Source of the DNA: Chloracidobacterium sp. CP2_5A
Lineage (GTDB): Bacteria; Acidobacteriota; Blastocatellia; Chloracidobacteriales; Chloracidobacteriaceae
DNA length: 64,000 nt
Assembly: GCA_002254845.1 (NCBI GenBank)
Contig: NKPT01000011.1
Span: 1-64,000 of the forward strand
Reading direction: 5' to 3'
Part shown: piece by piece, positions 15,862 through 24,677 of the stretch
Layout: each line of letters begins with the position of its first letter
Numbering within the stretch: position 1 is the first letter of the stretch
Position numbers and translations under genes: made by a program
Notes under the pieces: generated by a model
Told to the model about the DNA's origin: nothing
Seen by the model: the letters and a program-made list of their open reading frames with translations, nothing else
Databases searched by the model: none

Positions 15862-18021
15862 TCAGCGCAGATACTTTGCCAGCCAAGCATGAACCTCTTG
15901 AAATAAGTACTTGTTGTCTTCGCCCCGCAGAATCCAGTGATTCGCTTCAGGAAAGACAATCAGCCGACTTGGCACGCGGCGGCGCTGAAGGATGGTCCAG
16001 TTCTCCAGCGTCTGGTTGATCGGCACGCGAAAGTCATTTTCGCCAATCGTGAGCAGAATCGGCGTCTGGAAGTTGGCCGCATAACGAATCGGGTTCTGCT
16101 TGCGCCACGTTTCATTTTGCTCCCAGACAGGGCCGCCGTTGGTCAGCTCCCGGAAGTAGCTCGTGTCGCTGGTGCCGTACTGCGATTCCGAGTTAACGAG
16201 ACCGGCATGGCAGATCAGGCATTTGTAGCGCGTCGTCGTCGCTTGCAGCCAGTTCGCCAAGTGCCCGCCATAGCTGGCCCCGCCGGCGGCGACCCGCTCG
16301 CCATCCGCGTACGGGAAGGCGGCGGCAACCGCGTCCACGGCTTCCGTGATCTCGCTGCCGCATGTCCCAAAAGGATCGCCCTGGATATCCTGCGCGAACT
16401 TTTCGCCAAAGCCGGTTGAGCCGGTGTAGTTCGTCAGAATCACGATATAGCCCGGCTGCGCGAGGAGATGATAGTTCCAGCGCAGAAAAAACTGGTCGCG
16501 GAACATCGTGTGCGGCCCGCCGTGGATGAACGCGAAGATGGGGTACTTCCGGCTGGGATCGAAATCGGGCGGCAGAACCAGCATGTTGTGGATGCGCTTC
16601 CCGGCGCGGCTCGTGAACCAGAAATGCTCAAGCGGCTGCCAGTCAATCCGCGCCGCCGCCGCCGCGTTGAAGCTCGTCAGCGCCGCGTGGCGACCGGCCG
16701 TCGGATCGATGCGAACGACTTCCGCGGGATTGACGGCGCTTTCCCAAGTGGCGAACAGCAAGGTCTTCTCGGCTTTCGGCGGAACGGCCAGGTTGGCGTA
16801 ACAGCCCAGCTTCACTTCGAACGCAAGCGCGGCCTCGCCGCCGCGCGCCGGGAGCGCGAAGAGCTTCTCATGGCCGGCTTCTTCCGCCGTGACATAGATG
16901 GTCCGGCTATCGGGCGTGACGCCGAACGACTCGACCGAGCGGTCAAAAGCCGGAGCGACCAAGGCTTCGGCAACCAGCCGCCCGTCCCTCCAGTCAAAGC
17001 GCGCCAGCCGATCAAGGTGATAGACCTTCCCGTCCGTCGTCGGCGACCGCAGCGCGTAAAGCGACTGCCCGTCGGGCGCAAACAGCGGGCGCGCGTAACT
17101 GTGGCCCTTGGGGGTCAGCTGGCGCGGCTCGCCGCCCCGCGCGTCAACGACATACAGATGCGTTTCCACCGGGCTGTAGGCCGCCGCGTTGCGCTCGGTC
17201 GTCGCCGTGAAGACAATCCCAACGCCATCGGGCGTCCAAGCCGCGTCCAGCGTATCGGCAGCGTTGGTTGCCCGCCCGCCAAAGCCCGGCTCGGCGACCA
17301 GCTTCGTCCCGGCCAGCAGGTCGCGCGCCGGCTCGCCGCCGGTGACCGGCTGAACGAACAGATGGGTTTGCGTGTCCTCCACCCAGTGATCCCAGCGCCG
17401 AATTGGGTAGTCGTCATAGACGCGCGCCTTGTACTTGCGGGCTTTCCGCTCCGCCGCGATGCGCTGGTTGTCGGCATCGCTGAGCGCGCCGGGAAAAACG
17501 ACGCTTGAAAACAACAAGGTCTGGCCGTCGGGACTAAACTGCGGGGCGCTCGCGCCGGTGGAAAGGGAGGTGACCCGCCGCGCTTCCCCGCCCCCCACGA
17601 CATCGAGAATATACACTTGCCCGACTTCGTCCCCTTCGCGCTTCGTCACAAAGGCGATGCGCCGGCTGTCGGGACTCCACGCGACATCGCTTTCGGCGGC
17701 CTTGGTGAAGGTCAGCCGGCGCGGCGGCGCGCCGCCGTCCCCGCGCGCCAGCCAGAGGTCGCTTGATTGATCCTTGGGATCATAGGCCGGCTCGACCACG
17801 GAAAAGACGACCAGCGCGCCGTTCGGGCTTGGCGCGGGCGCGCCGACCCGCTTCATCAGCCACACATCCCCGTGGGCGATGGGGCGCTTCCTCGTATCGG
17901 TCGCGTCGGGCGTTTGGGCGCGCAGACTGAGCGAAGCTGGCGCGACGAGCGTCAGCCAAAACAAGCCCTGCCAAAGGCAGACATGCCAAAGGGATGCGGT
18001 CAGATTTTTGTGTTGGCGCAT
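15862..18021 (-). CDS. Secreted S9 family prolyl-oligopeptidase-like peptidase
   Basis: 719 residues. An N-terminal signal peptide (about 1-35) directs export. A beta-propeller of WD40/PD40-type repeats follows, with typical PDSRRIAFV, SPDGQTLLF and APDGQSLYA blades. The C-terminal alpha/beta hydrolase has the catalytic serine in GGASYGG, the aspartate in GENDFRVP and the histidine in PEANHW. Such enzymes release dipeptides or acyl-amino acids from short peptides. The oxyanion region HGGPHTMF is also present. The 3' end abuts the PAP2-like gene; upstream lies a hairpin that should end galU transcripts, so it probably has its own promoter. Confidence 0.94.
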   Translation of the reverse strand: MRQHKNLTASLWHVCLWQGLFWLTLVAPASLSLRAQTPDATDTRKRPIAHGDVWLMKRVGAPAPSPNGALVVFSVVEPAYDPKDQSSDLWLARGDGGAPPRRLTFTKAAESDVAWSPDSRRIAFVTKREGDEVGQVYILDVVGGGEARRVTSLSTGASAPQFSPDGQTLLFSSVVFPGALSDADNQRIAAERKARKYKARVYDDYPIRRWDHWVEDTQTHLFVQPVTGGEPARDLLAGTKLVAEPGFGGRATNAADTLDAAWTPDGVGIVFTATTERNAAAYSPVETHLYVVDARGGEPRQLTPKGHSYARPLFAPDGQSLYALRSPTTDGKVYHLDRLARFDWRDGRLVAEALVAPAFDRSVESFGVTPDSRTIYVTAEEAGHEKLFALPARGGEAALAFEVKLGCYANLAVPPKAEKTLLFATWESAVNPAEVVRIDPTAGRHAALTSFNAAAAARIDWQPLEHFWFTSRAGKRIHNMLVLPPDFDPSRKYPIFAFIHGGPHTMFRDQFFLRWNYHLLAQPGYIVILTNYTGSTGFGEKFAQDIQGDPFGTCGSEITEAVDAVAAAFPYADGERVAAGGASYGGHLANWLQATTTRYKCLICHAGLVNSESQYGTSDTSYFRELTNGGPVWEQNETWRKQNPIRYAANFQTPILLTIGENDFRVPINQTLENWTILQRRRVPSRLIVFPEANHWILRGEDNKYLFQEVHAWLAKYLR

Positions 18022-18040
18022 AGCTTTGTGCGGGAAAAGG

Positions 18041-18062
18041 GCGCGCCGGCCGGCGCGCTTTT
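18041..18062 (-). terminator. Palindromic terminator between galU and the S9 peptidase
   Basis: GCGCGCCGGCCGGCGCGC (18041-18058) is a perfect 18-bp palindrome that can form a 7-bp stem with a GGCC loop. It is flanked by TTTT on the plus side (18059-18062) and by CCTTTT when read on the minus strand. It lies 22 bases past the galU stop and 20 bases upstream of the peptidase start, so it should act as the galU terminator. Confidence 0.65.
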
Positions 18063-18083
18063 GGCAACAGCAAGGGCGTCGCC

Positions 18084-18947
18084 TTACAAAACAAGCGACT
18101 TGAGATAGGCCCGAAATTCCGGGCCGAGGTCCGGACGCTGAAGCGCGAACTCGACGGTCGCCATTAGAAAGCCAAGCTTGTCTCCGGCGTCGTGGCGAAT
18201 GCCGGAAAACTCGTGGGCGTACATTGCTTGCTCCTTGAGCAACGCGCGCATGGCGTCAGTGAGCTGAATTTCGCCGCCCGCTCCCTTCGAGGTCTTTTCA
18301 AGAACATCGAAAATTTCCGGCATCAGGATGTAGCGGCCAATGATGGCCAGGTTGGAAGGCGCCTCGGCATAGGGCGGCTTTTCCACCATGTCGCGGATTT
18401 TATAGACGCGCTCTTCGATCGGGTCCACCGCCAACGCGCCGAAGCGCGAAATAGCCTCGCCTTCGACGCGCGCCGTGCCGATGACGGAGCGCCCGTAACG
18501 CTCGTACACCTCTATCATCTGTCGCAGGCAGGGCACTTTAGAATCCACAATATCGTCGCCAAGAATGACGGCGAACGGCTCGTCGCCGACCAGCTCGCGA
18601 GCCACCAGCACCGCATGACCCAGCCCCAGGGCCTGCTTCTGACGCACGTACGAGACATTGATTTTCGAGATTTCCTGCACTTGCTCAAGCAGGTCGAGCT
18701 TGCCCTTCTCGCGCAACAACTGCTCCAGCTCAAAGGAAATGTCAAAGTGATCCTCGATGGCGTTCTTGCCGCGCCCGGTCACGATGATGACTTGCTCGAT
18801 GCCGCTCAGGATGGCTTCCTCGACGCCATACTGAATGAGCGGCTTGTCAACCAAGGGCAGCATTTCCTTAGGCTGGGCCTTGGTGGCCGGCAAAAAGCGA
18901 GTGCCGAGACCGGCGGCTGGAAAGATGGCTTTGCGAATTTTTCTCAT
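18084..18947 (-). CDS. galU: UTP-glucose-1-phosphate uridylyltransferase
   Basis: Makes UDP-glucose, the precursor for surface glycans and UDP-sugars. The 287-residue length is typical. The nucleotide-binding start IFPAAGLGTRFLPATKAQPK is followed by EMLPLVDKPLIQYGVEEA. Further landmarks are IIVTGRGKNAIEDHFD, YVRQKQALGLGHAVL, FAVILGDDIVD and GEIQLTDAM. It is monocistronic, reading away from tatA, and could feed the glycan genes at 42-50 kb (inference). Confidence 0.96.
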   Translation of the reverse strand: MRKIRKAIFPAAGLGTRFLPATKAQPKEMLPLVDKPLIQYGVEEAILSGIEQVIIVTGRGKNAIEDHFDISFELEQLLREKGKLDLLEQVQEISKINVSYVRQKQALGLGHAVLVARELVGDEPFAVILGDDIVDSKVPCLRQMIEVYERYGRSVIGTARVEGEAISRFGALAVDPIEERVYKIRDMVEKPPYAEAPSNLAIIGRYILMPEIFDVLEKTSKGAGGEIQLTDAMRALLKEQAMYAHEFSGIRHDAGDKLGFLMATVEFALQRPDLGPEFRAYLKSLVL

Positions 18948-19283
18948 GGCTTAGAGCTATCTCGCAGCAATGAATGGGCTGTCCGCTGGTGACGCGCGGG
19001 GGCGGACAGCGCGCGCAATCAAGCGCTTGACCGACGATACGCCAACCAGCCCGGACGACGCGAGAGGAATCGTCCCGCTCGCGCCCGGCGCTTGCAGCGC
19101 CCGCGGACAGCTAAGCGCGGGGGCGCTCCGCTCGCGGGAGAAGGCTGTAGAGTGGAGAAGCTGTAGAGAACAAGACGCCAACGGGCGCTGACCCGCCTTG
19201 GTTGAATTGACAGTGCGCCAGCGCACTCTTACTATGGGGACACCTTGGCCGATCGCTTCGGCCGCGTAGGAGTTAGCCACGCT
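18948..19283. promoter_or_regulatory. Divergent galU/tatA intergenic region
   Basis: 336 bases between two divergent starts. It holds the tatA promoter at 19207-19235 and an imperfect direct repeat (GAGAAGGCTGTAGAG and GAGAAGCTGTAGAG, about 19137-19169). A long minus-strand frame crosses the region and tatA, but it has no family features and is taken as chance. Confidence 0.5.
19207..19235 (+). promoter_or_regulatory. Sigma70-type promoter of tatA with a palindrome in the spacer
   Basis: TTGACA (19207-19212), a 17-base spacer and TACTAT (19230-19235): the best consensus promoter in the window, with a transcript start near 19242. The spacer holds a perfect inverted repeat AGTGCG-CCAG-CGCACT (19212-19227). 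This is a classic position for a repressor operator, or it may be chance in GC-rich DNA. Confidence 0.65.
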
Positions 19284-19481
19284 ATGAACCTTGGCATGCC
19301 GGAAATTCTCCTCATCAGCCTTGTGGTGGTGTTGTTGTTCGGAACGAAAAAGATTCCTGAACTCTTTAGCGGGCTGGGCGCAGGCATCCGCAACTTCAAA
19401 AAGGCTGTCAATGAGGACCCTGACGATGCCAAGCGCAAAGAGCTGGCGGCTTTGCCACCCAAGGAAAAAGAATCGGCTTGA
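19284..19481 (+). CDS. tatA: Sec-independent protein translocase subunit TatA/TatE
   Basis: 65 residues, the usual size for TatA. A short N-terminal membrane helix ([16 protein letters not shown]) is followed by the [17 protein letters not shown] hinge and an amphipathic helix (NFKKAVNE), then a charged tail. TatA forms the pore of the twin-arginine pathway for folded, cofactor-containing proteins. No tatC is present in the window, which is common when tatA stands alone. ATG 19284 or 19296 are both reasonable; AGGAG lies about eleven bases upstream of the first. A strong promoter precedes it. Confidence 0.93.
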   Translation: MNLGMPEILLISLVVVLLFGTKKIPELFSGLGAGIRNFKKAVNEDPDDAKRKELAALPPKEKESA

Positions 19482-19607
19482 CGTCACGTCCCCTTAGTGG
19501 CGGCGGCTTAGGGCAGGTCCCCGCGCTTCTCAACGCCTTTTAGCGCGTTCCCCGAGCGGCTCGCGCCGCGCGTATCCATGCTGATCAGGAGCTAGGCGGG
19601 TTCAGCT

Positions 19608-20255
19608 ATGAGCACCATCGATCCTATTGCTGAGTTTATTCAAGGCCAGCTCAATGAAGTCCGGGTTGTCAGCGGCGAGCGGGAGTTTAATCGCAACGAG
19701 ACGATTTACCACCTTGACGATCCGGCTGACCATATTTTCTACATCCTGTCCGGAAGCGTGAAAATCACCCGCGTTTCCGATGACGGCAAGGAGAAAATCA
19801 TCAGCATCCATCGCGCCGGCGAAATTTTCGGCGAGCTGTGCTTCTGCGAAGTGGACGACCGTCGCAGCGACCAGGCCGTGGCGATGGAAGCGACGCGCGT
19901 GCTGGCCATTCGCGTCCATGACTTCCTCGGCATGCTGCGCGAAAATCCAAAAGCGCTCCTGGATATGCTTTCGCTATTCTGCAAGCGGTTGTCCCAGGCG
20001 CAGCAGCAAATCGAAACGCTGGCGTTCGACAACACGACGCGCCGCCTGGCGCGCGTCTTGCTCAAGTCCAGCAGCGACTCCGGGCTGGAGCGGCTGCGGC
20101 TGACCCACGAAGAGCTGGCGCAGATGGTCGGCACCTCCCGCGAGATCATCACTACCATCATGAACCAGTTCCGCGACGAAGGCCTCATTGACTACCGACG
20201 CAGCGAAGTCAGCCCGCGCATCGATAAGCTGCGCCAGTTCCTCGTTACAGCCTAA
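19608..20255 (+). CDS. Crp/Fnr-family transcription regulator
   Basis: 215 residues. The N-terminal cyclic-nucleotide-binding-like barrel (about 15-130) contains YILSGSVKITR and SIHRAGEIFGELCFCE. A long dimer helix leads to a C-terminal HTH_Crp domain with RLTHEELAQMVGTSREIITTIMNQF. There is no N-terminal cysteine cluster as in FNR, so it is not an iron-sulfur oxygen sensor of that kind. The ligand cannot be predicted: the barrel lacks a clear cAMP-type arginine-serine pair. It lies 126 bases after tatA. Confidence 0.92.
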   Translation: MSTIDPIAEFIQGQLNEVRVVSGEREFNRNETIYHLDDPADHIFYILSGSVKITRVSDDGKEKIISIHRAGEIFGELCFCEVDDRRSDQAVAMEATRVLAIRVHDFLGMLRENPKALLDMLSLFCKRLSQAQQQIETLAFDNTTRRLARVLLKSSSDSGLERLRLTHEELAQMVGTSREIITTIMNQFRDEGLIDYRRSEVSPRIDKLRQFLVTA

Positions 20256-20293
20256 GCGCGCGTCTAAGCGCGCGCCCAGGGATTGATCGTCGG

Positions 20294-20347
20294 AGACGAC
20301 GGGAAGACGACGGGAAGACGACGGGAAGACGACGGGAAGACGACGGC
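20294..20347. repeat. 11-bp tandem repeat between convergent genes
   Basis: The unit AGACGACGGGA is repeated perfectly four times (20294-20337) plus a partial copy to about 20347. It fills most of the gap between the Crp/Fnr gene and the convergent degenerate kinase gene. It is non-coding here, and copy number may vary between strains. Confidence 0.9.
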
Positions 20348-20355
20348 GGGGCGAG

Positions 20356-21759
20356 TCACCATCCCCCGTCCGCGCTCTCGCGCGGAATCCATCCTTCAGT
20401 GATGGAAGCGTCTCTTCGCTTTGCCCACTTTTGCGGGCGCGCCCGGTAAAAATTCCCTCGCATCTCCAGGACATCCGCCTCCGTCCCAGCGGAAAGATCG
20501 CCGACCCAATCGCGGGGGGTCGGGTTTTCCGTCGGCGCGGCCAGCGCCTTGGTCGGCGCCAACGTCTTGACGCAAAAAAGCGGGCGAGCGGGCGCGGCGA
20601 TCGCTGGGCGGCCAGTCCGCAGCTCGCGGGCAAGCTCGCGGGCGAAGCGATAAAGCGCCGTCAATCCGCCAATAAACAACGCCACGCACGCCAGAGCGAT
20701 CCCGATGCCGATCAGGCGCGTCATCAGCGGCGACGGCAAGTCCGCGACCGACGGGTGATCCGGCGCGCCGGACTCGGCCGGCGGCCGGGGCGAGGCCACG
20801 GGCGGGCGATCGTCCGACCCGTTGGCAGACGCTTCCGGCTTGAAGGACGCGATCCCATCCAGCTCAGCGCCGATGAGCGCGCGCCCTGGTGGAGGGGCGA
20901 TAACGCGCTCTACGTCCGACCAGAAGTCCGCGACGGTCGGGTAGCGATCTGTCACCCGCATCGCCGTCGCCTGATTCAAAACCTCCAATAGCGCGTCAGC
21001 CGCTGGCAAGCTCGCCAATCGAGATGGCAACGCGACAATCGGCTGCCCGATACAGTCCGCCGGCGGGCTACCAGTCAGGACGGCGTAAAGCGTTTTCGCC
21101 AGAGCGTATACGTCGATCGTCGCCGACAGCGGCGACAATCGCCCAGGCTGACATTCTGGCGGAAGGTAGACGCGCGGACGATCGGCCGCATCGCTGTCGA
21201 GGAAGACATCCTCCCCTCCGCTCGCGTCCTCATCGCTCGCGGCGGCGTCAAAGTCCGCCAGCTTGAGCGTTTGGCCATCGGCGGCGAGCAGCAAGTTGCC
21301 CGGCTCGACATCCCGATGAATAACCCCAAGGACGTGGCAATGCGTCAGGGCGACAACCGCCTGACGCAGCAGCCGCACAGCTTCCGCGAAAGGCAGTCCG
21401 CCGCTGGCCGCGCTGACGGTCGCCAAGTCGCCGCCCGCCAAGCGCTCAAGAACGTGATAGTCGAACGCCGCGCCAGCCAAGTCGCGCGCCGCGCCGCCAT
21501 CCAGCCGCCGGACAATGTGGGGATGACGCAACCGATCAAGCCAGATACCCTCCCGGCGAAAGCGAGCGACAACAGGAGATAACCCGCCGGCGCTCAGCGG
21601 CTGGCCAAAGACCTCAGCGCCGCGCGCCTTGATGACGACGAGCCCCCCGCTGGATTCATCCCGCGCCAGAAAAATCTCGTTTCGACTTCCCACAGCTAAG
21701 CGCTGCTGAATCAGATAGCGCCCGGCTAGCGCGGCTTTTTCAAGCTTTAGTTTCCCCAC
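20356..21759 (-). CDS. Degenerate Ser/Thr kinase (possible pseudokinase) with SH3-like tail
   Basis: 467 residues with the fold of a Hanks kinase but altered key motifs. The glycine loop is LAVGSRNEIF at 21-30, without the GxGxxG pattern. The ATP lysine is kept (VVIK, K44). The catalytic loop reads HRDVEPGN at 148-155, with Glu152 where Ser/Thr kinases have Lys. The metal motif is DFD at 169-171 instead of DFG, and the APE motif is PPE. The two catalytic aspartates remain, so weak activity is possible. A Pro-rich linker, a membrane helix (LIGIGIALACVALFIGGLTALY, about 350-372) and an external SH3b-like region (about 415-467) follow. It is likely a sensor or scaffold. Confidence 0.88.
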   Translation of the reverse strand: MGKLKLEKAALAGRYLIQQRLAVGSRNEIFLARDESSGGLVVIKARGAEVFGQPLSAGGLSPVVARFRREGIWLDRLRHPHIVRRLDGGAARDLAGAAFDYHVLERLAGGDLATVSAASGGLPFAEAVRLLRQAVVALTHCHVLGVIHRDVEPGNLLLAADGQTLKLADFDAAASDEDASGGEDVFLDSDAADRPRVYLPPECQPGRLSPLSATIDVYALAKTLYAVLTGSPPADCIGQPIVALPSRLASLPAADALLEVLNQATAMRVTDRYPTVADFWSDVERVIAPPPGRALIGAELDGIASFKPEASANGSDDRPPVASPRPPAESGAPDHPSVADLPSPLMTRLIGIGIALACVALFIGGLTALYRFARELARELRTGRPAIAAPARPLFCVKTLAPTKALAAPTENPTPRDWVGDLSAGTEADVLEMRGNFYRARPQKWAKRRDASITEGWIPRESADGGW

Positions 21760-22179
21760 TCGCCTAACATCTCCCCGAGTCGCAAATCCCGCCGCCGGCG
21801 ACTCCGCCCCGCGCAGCGGCGACTCTACCCCCCCACGCCGCGCAAGCGCCAGAAGCTTTCAGCGCGGGATGCCGCAGGCCTGCACAGCTTATGCCCAATC
21901 AAATCTAGCCATGGGCTGACGCTTGCGGATGAAGCGCGCCGCCTGCTCGTCGCCTGCCGTCTGACCGCTCGACCATGCGCGCGAGCCGCATTCTTTAGAT
22001 CGAGGGCGGCCGTCCAAGTCGCGCAAGGGTCGGCGGCAAGGCGGCCAACGGCGACGGAAGCTTCGCCGATGAAGCCAAATCTTCACCTCAAGCGAGGGCC
22101 AGCCTTGGCGGATTGAAGCTGAAACCGAGCGCGCCGACTGGAACAGAGGCAGCGGGCGGACGCGCTACTTTGAGAGACG
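21760..22179. other. Intergenic region upstream of the degenerate kinase
   Basis: 420 bases between the kinase start and the VWFA-related stop, both on the minus strand. It presumably carries the kinase promoter. I see no RNA gene, no terminator with a U-tract and no convincing gene. A 65-codon minus-strand frame (21889-22086) is Arg-rich and unlike any family I know. The sequence CGCTACTTT occurs twice just past the VWFA stop (22163-22186). Confidence 0.5.
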
Positions 22180-23349
22180 CTACTTTAGGTAGTAGCCCTT
22201 GCGAGCGAAAACGCGCCAGCTCTTGGCTTCGCCGGGGCGCAGGATTTTTACGGCAATCTCCCGAAACTTTCCATCGCGAGTCGGGTTGGACGGGCTGTAG
22301 GTCACGATGTACTGCTGTCGCAGATCAGTCTCGATTTGCTGAAAAGCGGCGACATAATCCGCCGGGCTGCGCGGAAAGAACGCCCGCCCGCCAGTGGACT
22401 CGCACAGCCGCTCCAGCGCGCGGCGGTCAAGCCCGGTAATGGATATGCCGCCAAAGCCGTTGGGCACGCCGCCGGGGATGCCGACCGCATACACCTGCAC
22501 ATCCGAGCGCAGGGACGTGTCAATGGCGTCGCTCAACTTATAGCGACTGGTCGTGTCTTCGCCGTCCGTCAGCAAAATGATGACTCGCCGCCCGGCTTCG
22601 CGGAGTAGCATTTCGCTGGAGACCACGCAGACGGCGTCAAACAGGCTCGTCCCTGTGATGGACGGATCAAGCGGGGGCGTTCCGCCATAGACGTAGCCGC
22701 CCGACTCAAAGCGAATGTCATTCACGGCTCGCTCCAGCGCCGAAAGATTGCTGGTCAGTTTCTGGCGCACCTCGATGTCCCGCCGAAAGGTCACCACGCC
22801 CGCCAGGTCTTTTTGCGGGCGCAGCGTTTGGCGTAAAAACGCCTGCGCCGCCAGGCGCTGCTCGGCGATGCTGTATTGCTGGCTCCCGCTGATGTCAAAC
22901 AGGAGAGCGAAGGTCAGCGGCAAATCGCTTTCGCGGGCGAATGAAAAAATTTCCTGCGGCTTGCCGTTCTCCAAAACCTGGATGTCCTGCGCCGTCAGGT
23001 CATTGATGTACCGATTGCGCTTATCCGTCACGGCAAAGGGCACCATCACAAGCTGCGTTTGAATGCTCAGGGTATCTTCCTGCGACTCATCCGCGCCGGA
23101 AGGCGCGGCGTCCGCGCCCAGCGGCAGCGCTTCCGCCGGCGCGGCGACTCGCGGTCGAGACGGCTCGGAGCCCGGCGCAGGGACCGGCTCGGACGGCCGC
23201 GCCGGCGCGGGCCGGGGCGGCTCGTATTGCCGCGGCGACGACTCGCGCTTTCGCCCGCTCTGGGCTGGCGAAAGCGCCCAGCTCGCCCCGACGGCTATCA
23301 GCGCCGCCGCGCTCAAGAGCGCCCACCGCCGCTTCCATATCCGAACCAT
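22180..23349 (-). CDS. VWFA-related protein, acidobacterial type (TIGR03436-like)
   Basis: 389 residues. An N-terminal membrane/signal segment (WALLSAAALIAVGASWAL) is followed by a Pro/Ala-rich stretch. A domain resembling the VWFA-related family expanded in acidobacteria comes next: VMVPFAVTDKRNRYINDL, QDIQVLENGKPQEIFSF, then the MIDAS-bearing start FALLFDISGSQ (DxSGS) and IILLTDGEDTTSRY. A C-terminal YIVTYSPSN strand and GYYLK end are typical. It is probably periplasmic and involved in protein contacts; no specific role is known. The neighbours give no hint. Confidence 0.92.
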   Translation of the reverse strand: MVRIWKRRWALLSAAALIAVGASWALSPAQSGRKRESSPRQYEPPRPAPARPSEPVPAPGSEPSRPRVAAPAEALPLGADAAPSGADESQEDTLSIQTQLVMVPFAVTDKRNRYINDLTAQDIQVLENGKPQEIFSFARESDLPLTFALLFDISGSQQYSIAEQRLAAQAFLRQTLRPQKDLAGVVTFRRDIEVRQKLTSNLSALERAVNDIRFESGGYVYGGTPPLDPSITGTSLFDAVCVVSSEMLLREAGRRVIILLTDGEDTTSRYKLSDAIDTSLRSDVQVYAVGIPGGVPNGFGGISITGLDRRALERLCESTGGRAFFPRSPADYVAAFQQIETDLRQQYIVTYSPSNPTRDGKFREIAVKILRPGEAKSWRVFARKGYYLK

Positions 23350-23441
23350 GTCTGACTCCCGCTTCCCGCAGATTTCGCCGCGCTTCTCAGAGCCTCCTAC
23401 CAGACAGCCAGACGGCAGCCCCGCAAGCGCGCGAGAGCATC

Positions 23442-24677
23442 CTACTCCACGATGAACCGCTCGTCAGGAAAGGGATGCAGGTTGTATTCGCTCGCCATGC
23501 TGCGGGCATAAGCGCCGGCGTCGGCGATGGCGAGCCAATCGCCCTCGCGCAGCTCCGGCAACTCGATGCCCTGAGCGAGAAAGTCGGACGACTCGCATAG
23601 CGGACCGACGACATCCGCCGTCACCGTCCGCTCGCCGCGCCGGACGACCGGCAAAATGCGATGCCGCGCCTGGTAAAGCGCCGGGCGAATCAGGTGGTGC
23701 ATGCCCGTATTGACGATCACAAAGGTTTTGTAGGGCGTCGCTTTGACGTACTCGACGCGGCCCAGCAGGATGCCGCAGCGCGCCACGAGAAACCTGCCCG
23801 GCTCAAAGAGAATCTCATCGGCCAGCCCCTGCGCGCCCTGCCTGATGACTTCCGCGTAGCGAGCGAAGTTATCCTGCTCGCGCGTCTCATCCCCAGTGTC
23901 GTAGTGAATGCCAAAGCCGCCGCCAACGTCGAACGTCGCCGGATGAAAGCCGCGCGCGCGCATCGCCGCCACCAGCGGCCGCGTGTTTCGGAGCGCTTCG
24001 GCGAAATTTCCCACATCGAGAATTTGCGAGCCAATGTGGAGCGACACCCCCGCCACCCGAACCCAGCGCGGCGCAGCCAGGGCAAGCGAGAGACACGCCA
24101 TGACGGCTTCCGCGTCAATGCCGAACTTATGACTCCGAAAGCCGGTGGCGATGTAGGGATGCGTTTCGGCATCCACGGACGGATTGAACCGAAAAGCCAC
24201 GCGCGCTTGCTTGTTGAGCGACTCGGCCACCGCGATAATCCGGCGCAACTCGCCGACCGACTCGACATTGATCTGCTTGATGCCGGAGGCAATCGCCAGC
24301 CGCAGTTCCGCCTGCGACTTGCCGACGCCGGAAAAGATGACGCGCTCCGGCGGGACGCCGCAATCGAGCGCCCGCTGCAACTCGCCGCCGGAAACGACAT
24401 CCGCGCCGCCGCCAAGCTCCGCGACGCGGCGCAGGAAAGCCGGGTGCGCGTTCGCCTTCACGGCGTAATGGATCATGTGCGGCAGGTCGGCAAACGCCGC
24501 CTGGAATCGCTCGTAACGCCGCGCGAAGTGGCGCAGGTCATAGAGGTAGAGCGGCTCTTCAAGGAATTCGACAAACTCCGCCAGGCAGACGCGCTGATCG
24601 AGCCCGAAATAAAGGCGGTCGCCCCGGTAGTCAAGGAGCATAGGCGGCGCCACTCGCTCAGTAGCGGCCTGTCGCAT
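23442..24677 (-). CDS. lysA: Diaminopimelate decarboxylase
   Basis: A PLP enzyme of fold type III that makes lysine from meso-diaminopimelate. 411 residues from ATG 24677, or 399 from ATG 24641; GGAAG lies six bases before the first. Landmarks are the PLP lysine in HYAVKANAHPAFL, GADVVSGGEL, HIGSQI, FDVGGGFGIHYD, EPGRFLVARCG, VGPLCESSDFLAQ and a final DAGAYARSMASEYN. The long start overlaps the end of the upstream membrane-protein gene by 20 bases. Confidence 0.95.
   Translation of the reverse strand: MRQAATERVAPPMLLDYRGDRLYFGLDQRVCLAEFVEFLEEPLYLYDLRHFARRYERFQAAFADLPHMIHYAVKANAHPAFLRRVAELGGGADVVSGGELQRALDCGVPPERVIFSGVGKSQAELRLAIASGIKQINVESVGELRRIIAVAESLNKQARVAFRFNPSVDAETHPYIATGFRSHKFGIDAEAVMACLSLALAAPRWVRVAGVSLHIGSQILDVGNFAEALRNTRPLVAAMRARGFHPATFDVGGGFGIHYDTGDETREQDNFARYAEVIRQGAQGLADEILFEPGRFLVARCGILLGRVEYVKATPYKTFVIVNTGMHHLIRPALYQARHRILPVVRRGERTVTADVVGPLCESSDFLAQGIELPELREGDWLAIADAGAYARSMASEYNLHPFPDERFIVE

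Noticed and set aside
16468..17508. 346-codon plus-strand frame opposite the S9 peptidase
   Set aside because: Same reason: composition typical of an antisense shadow, no ribosome site or motifs.
18957..19487. Minus-strand frame of 176 codons over tatA
   Set aside because: It overlaps the tatA gene and its promoter and has no recognisable protein features.
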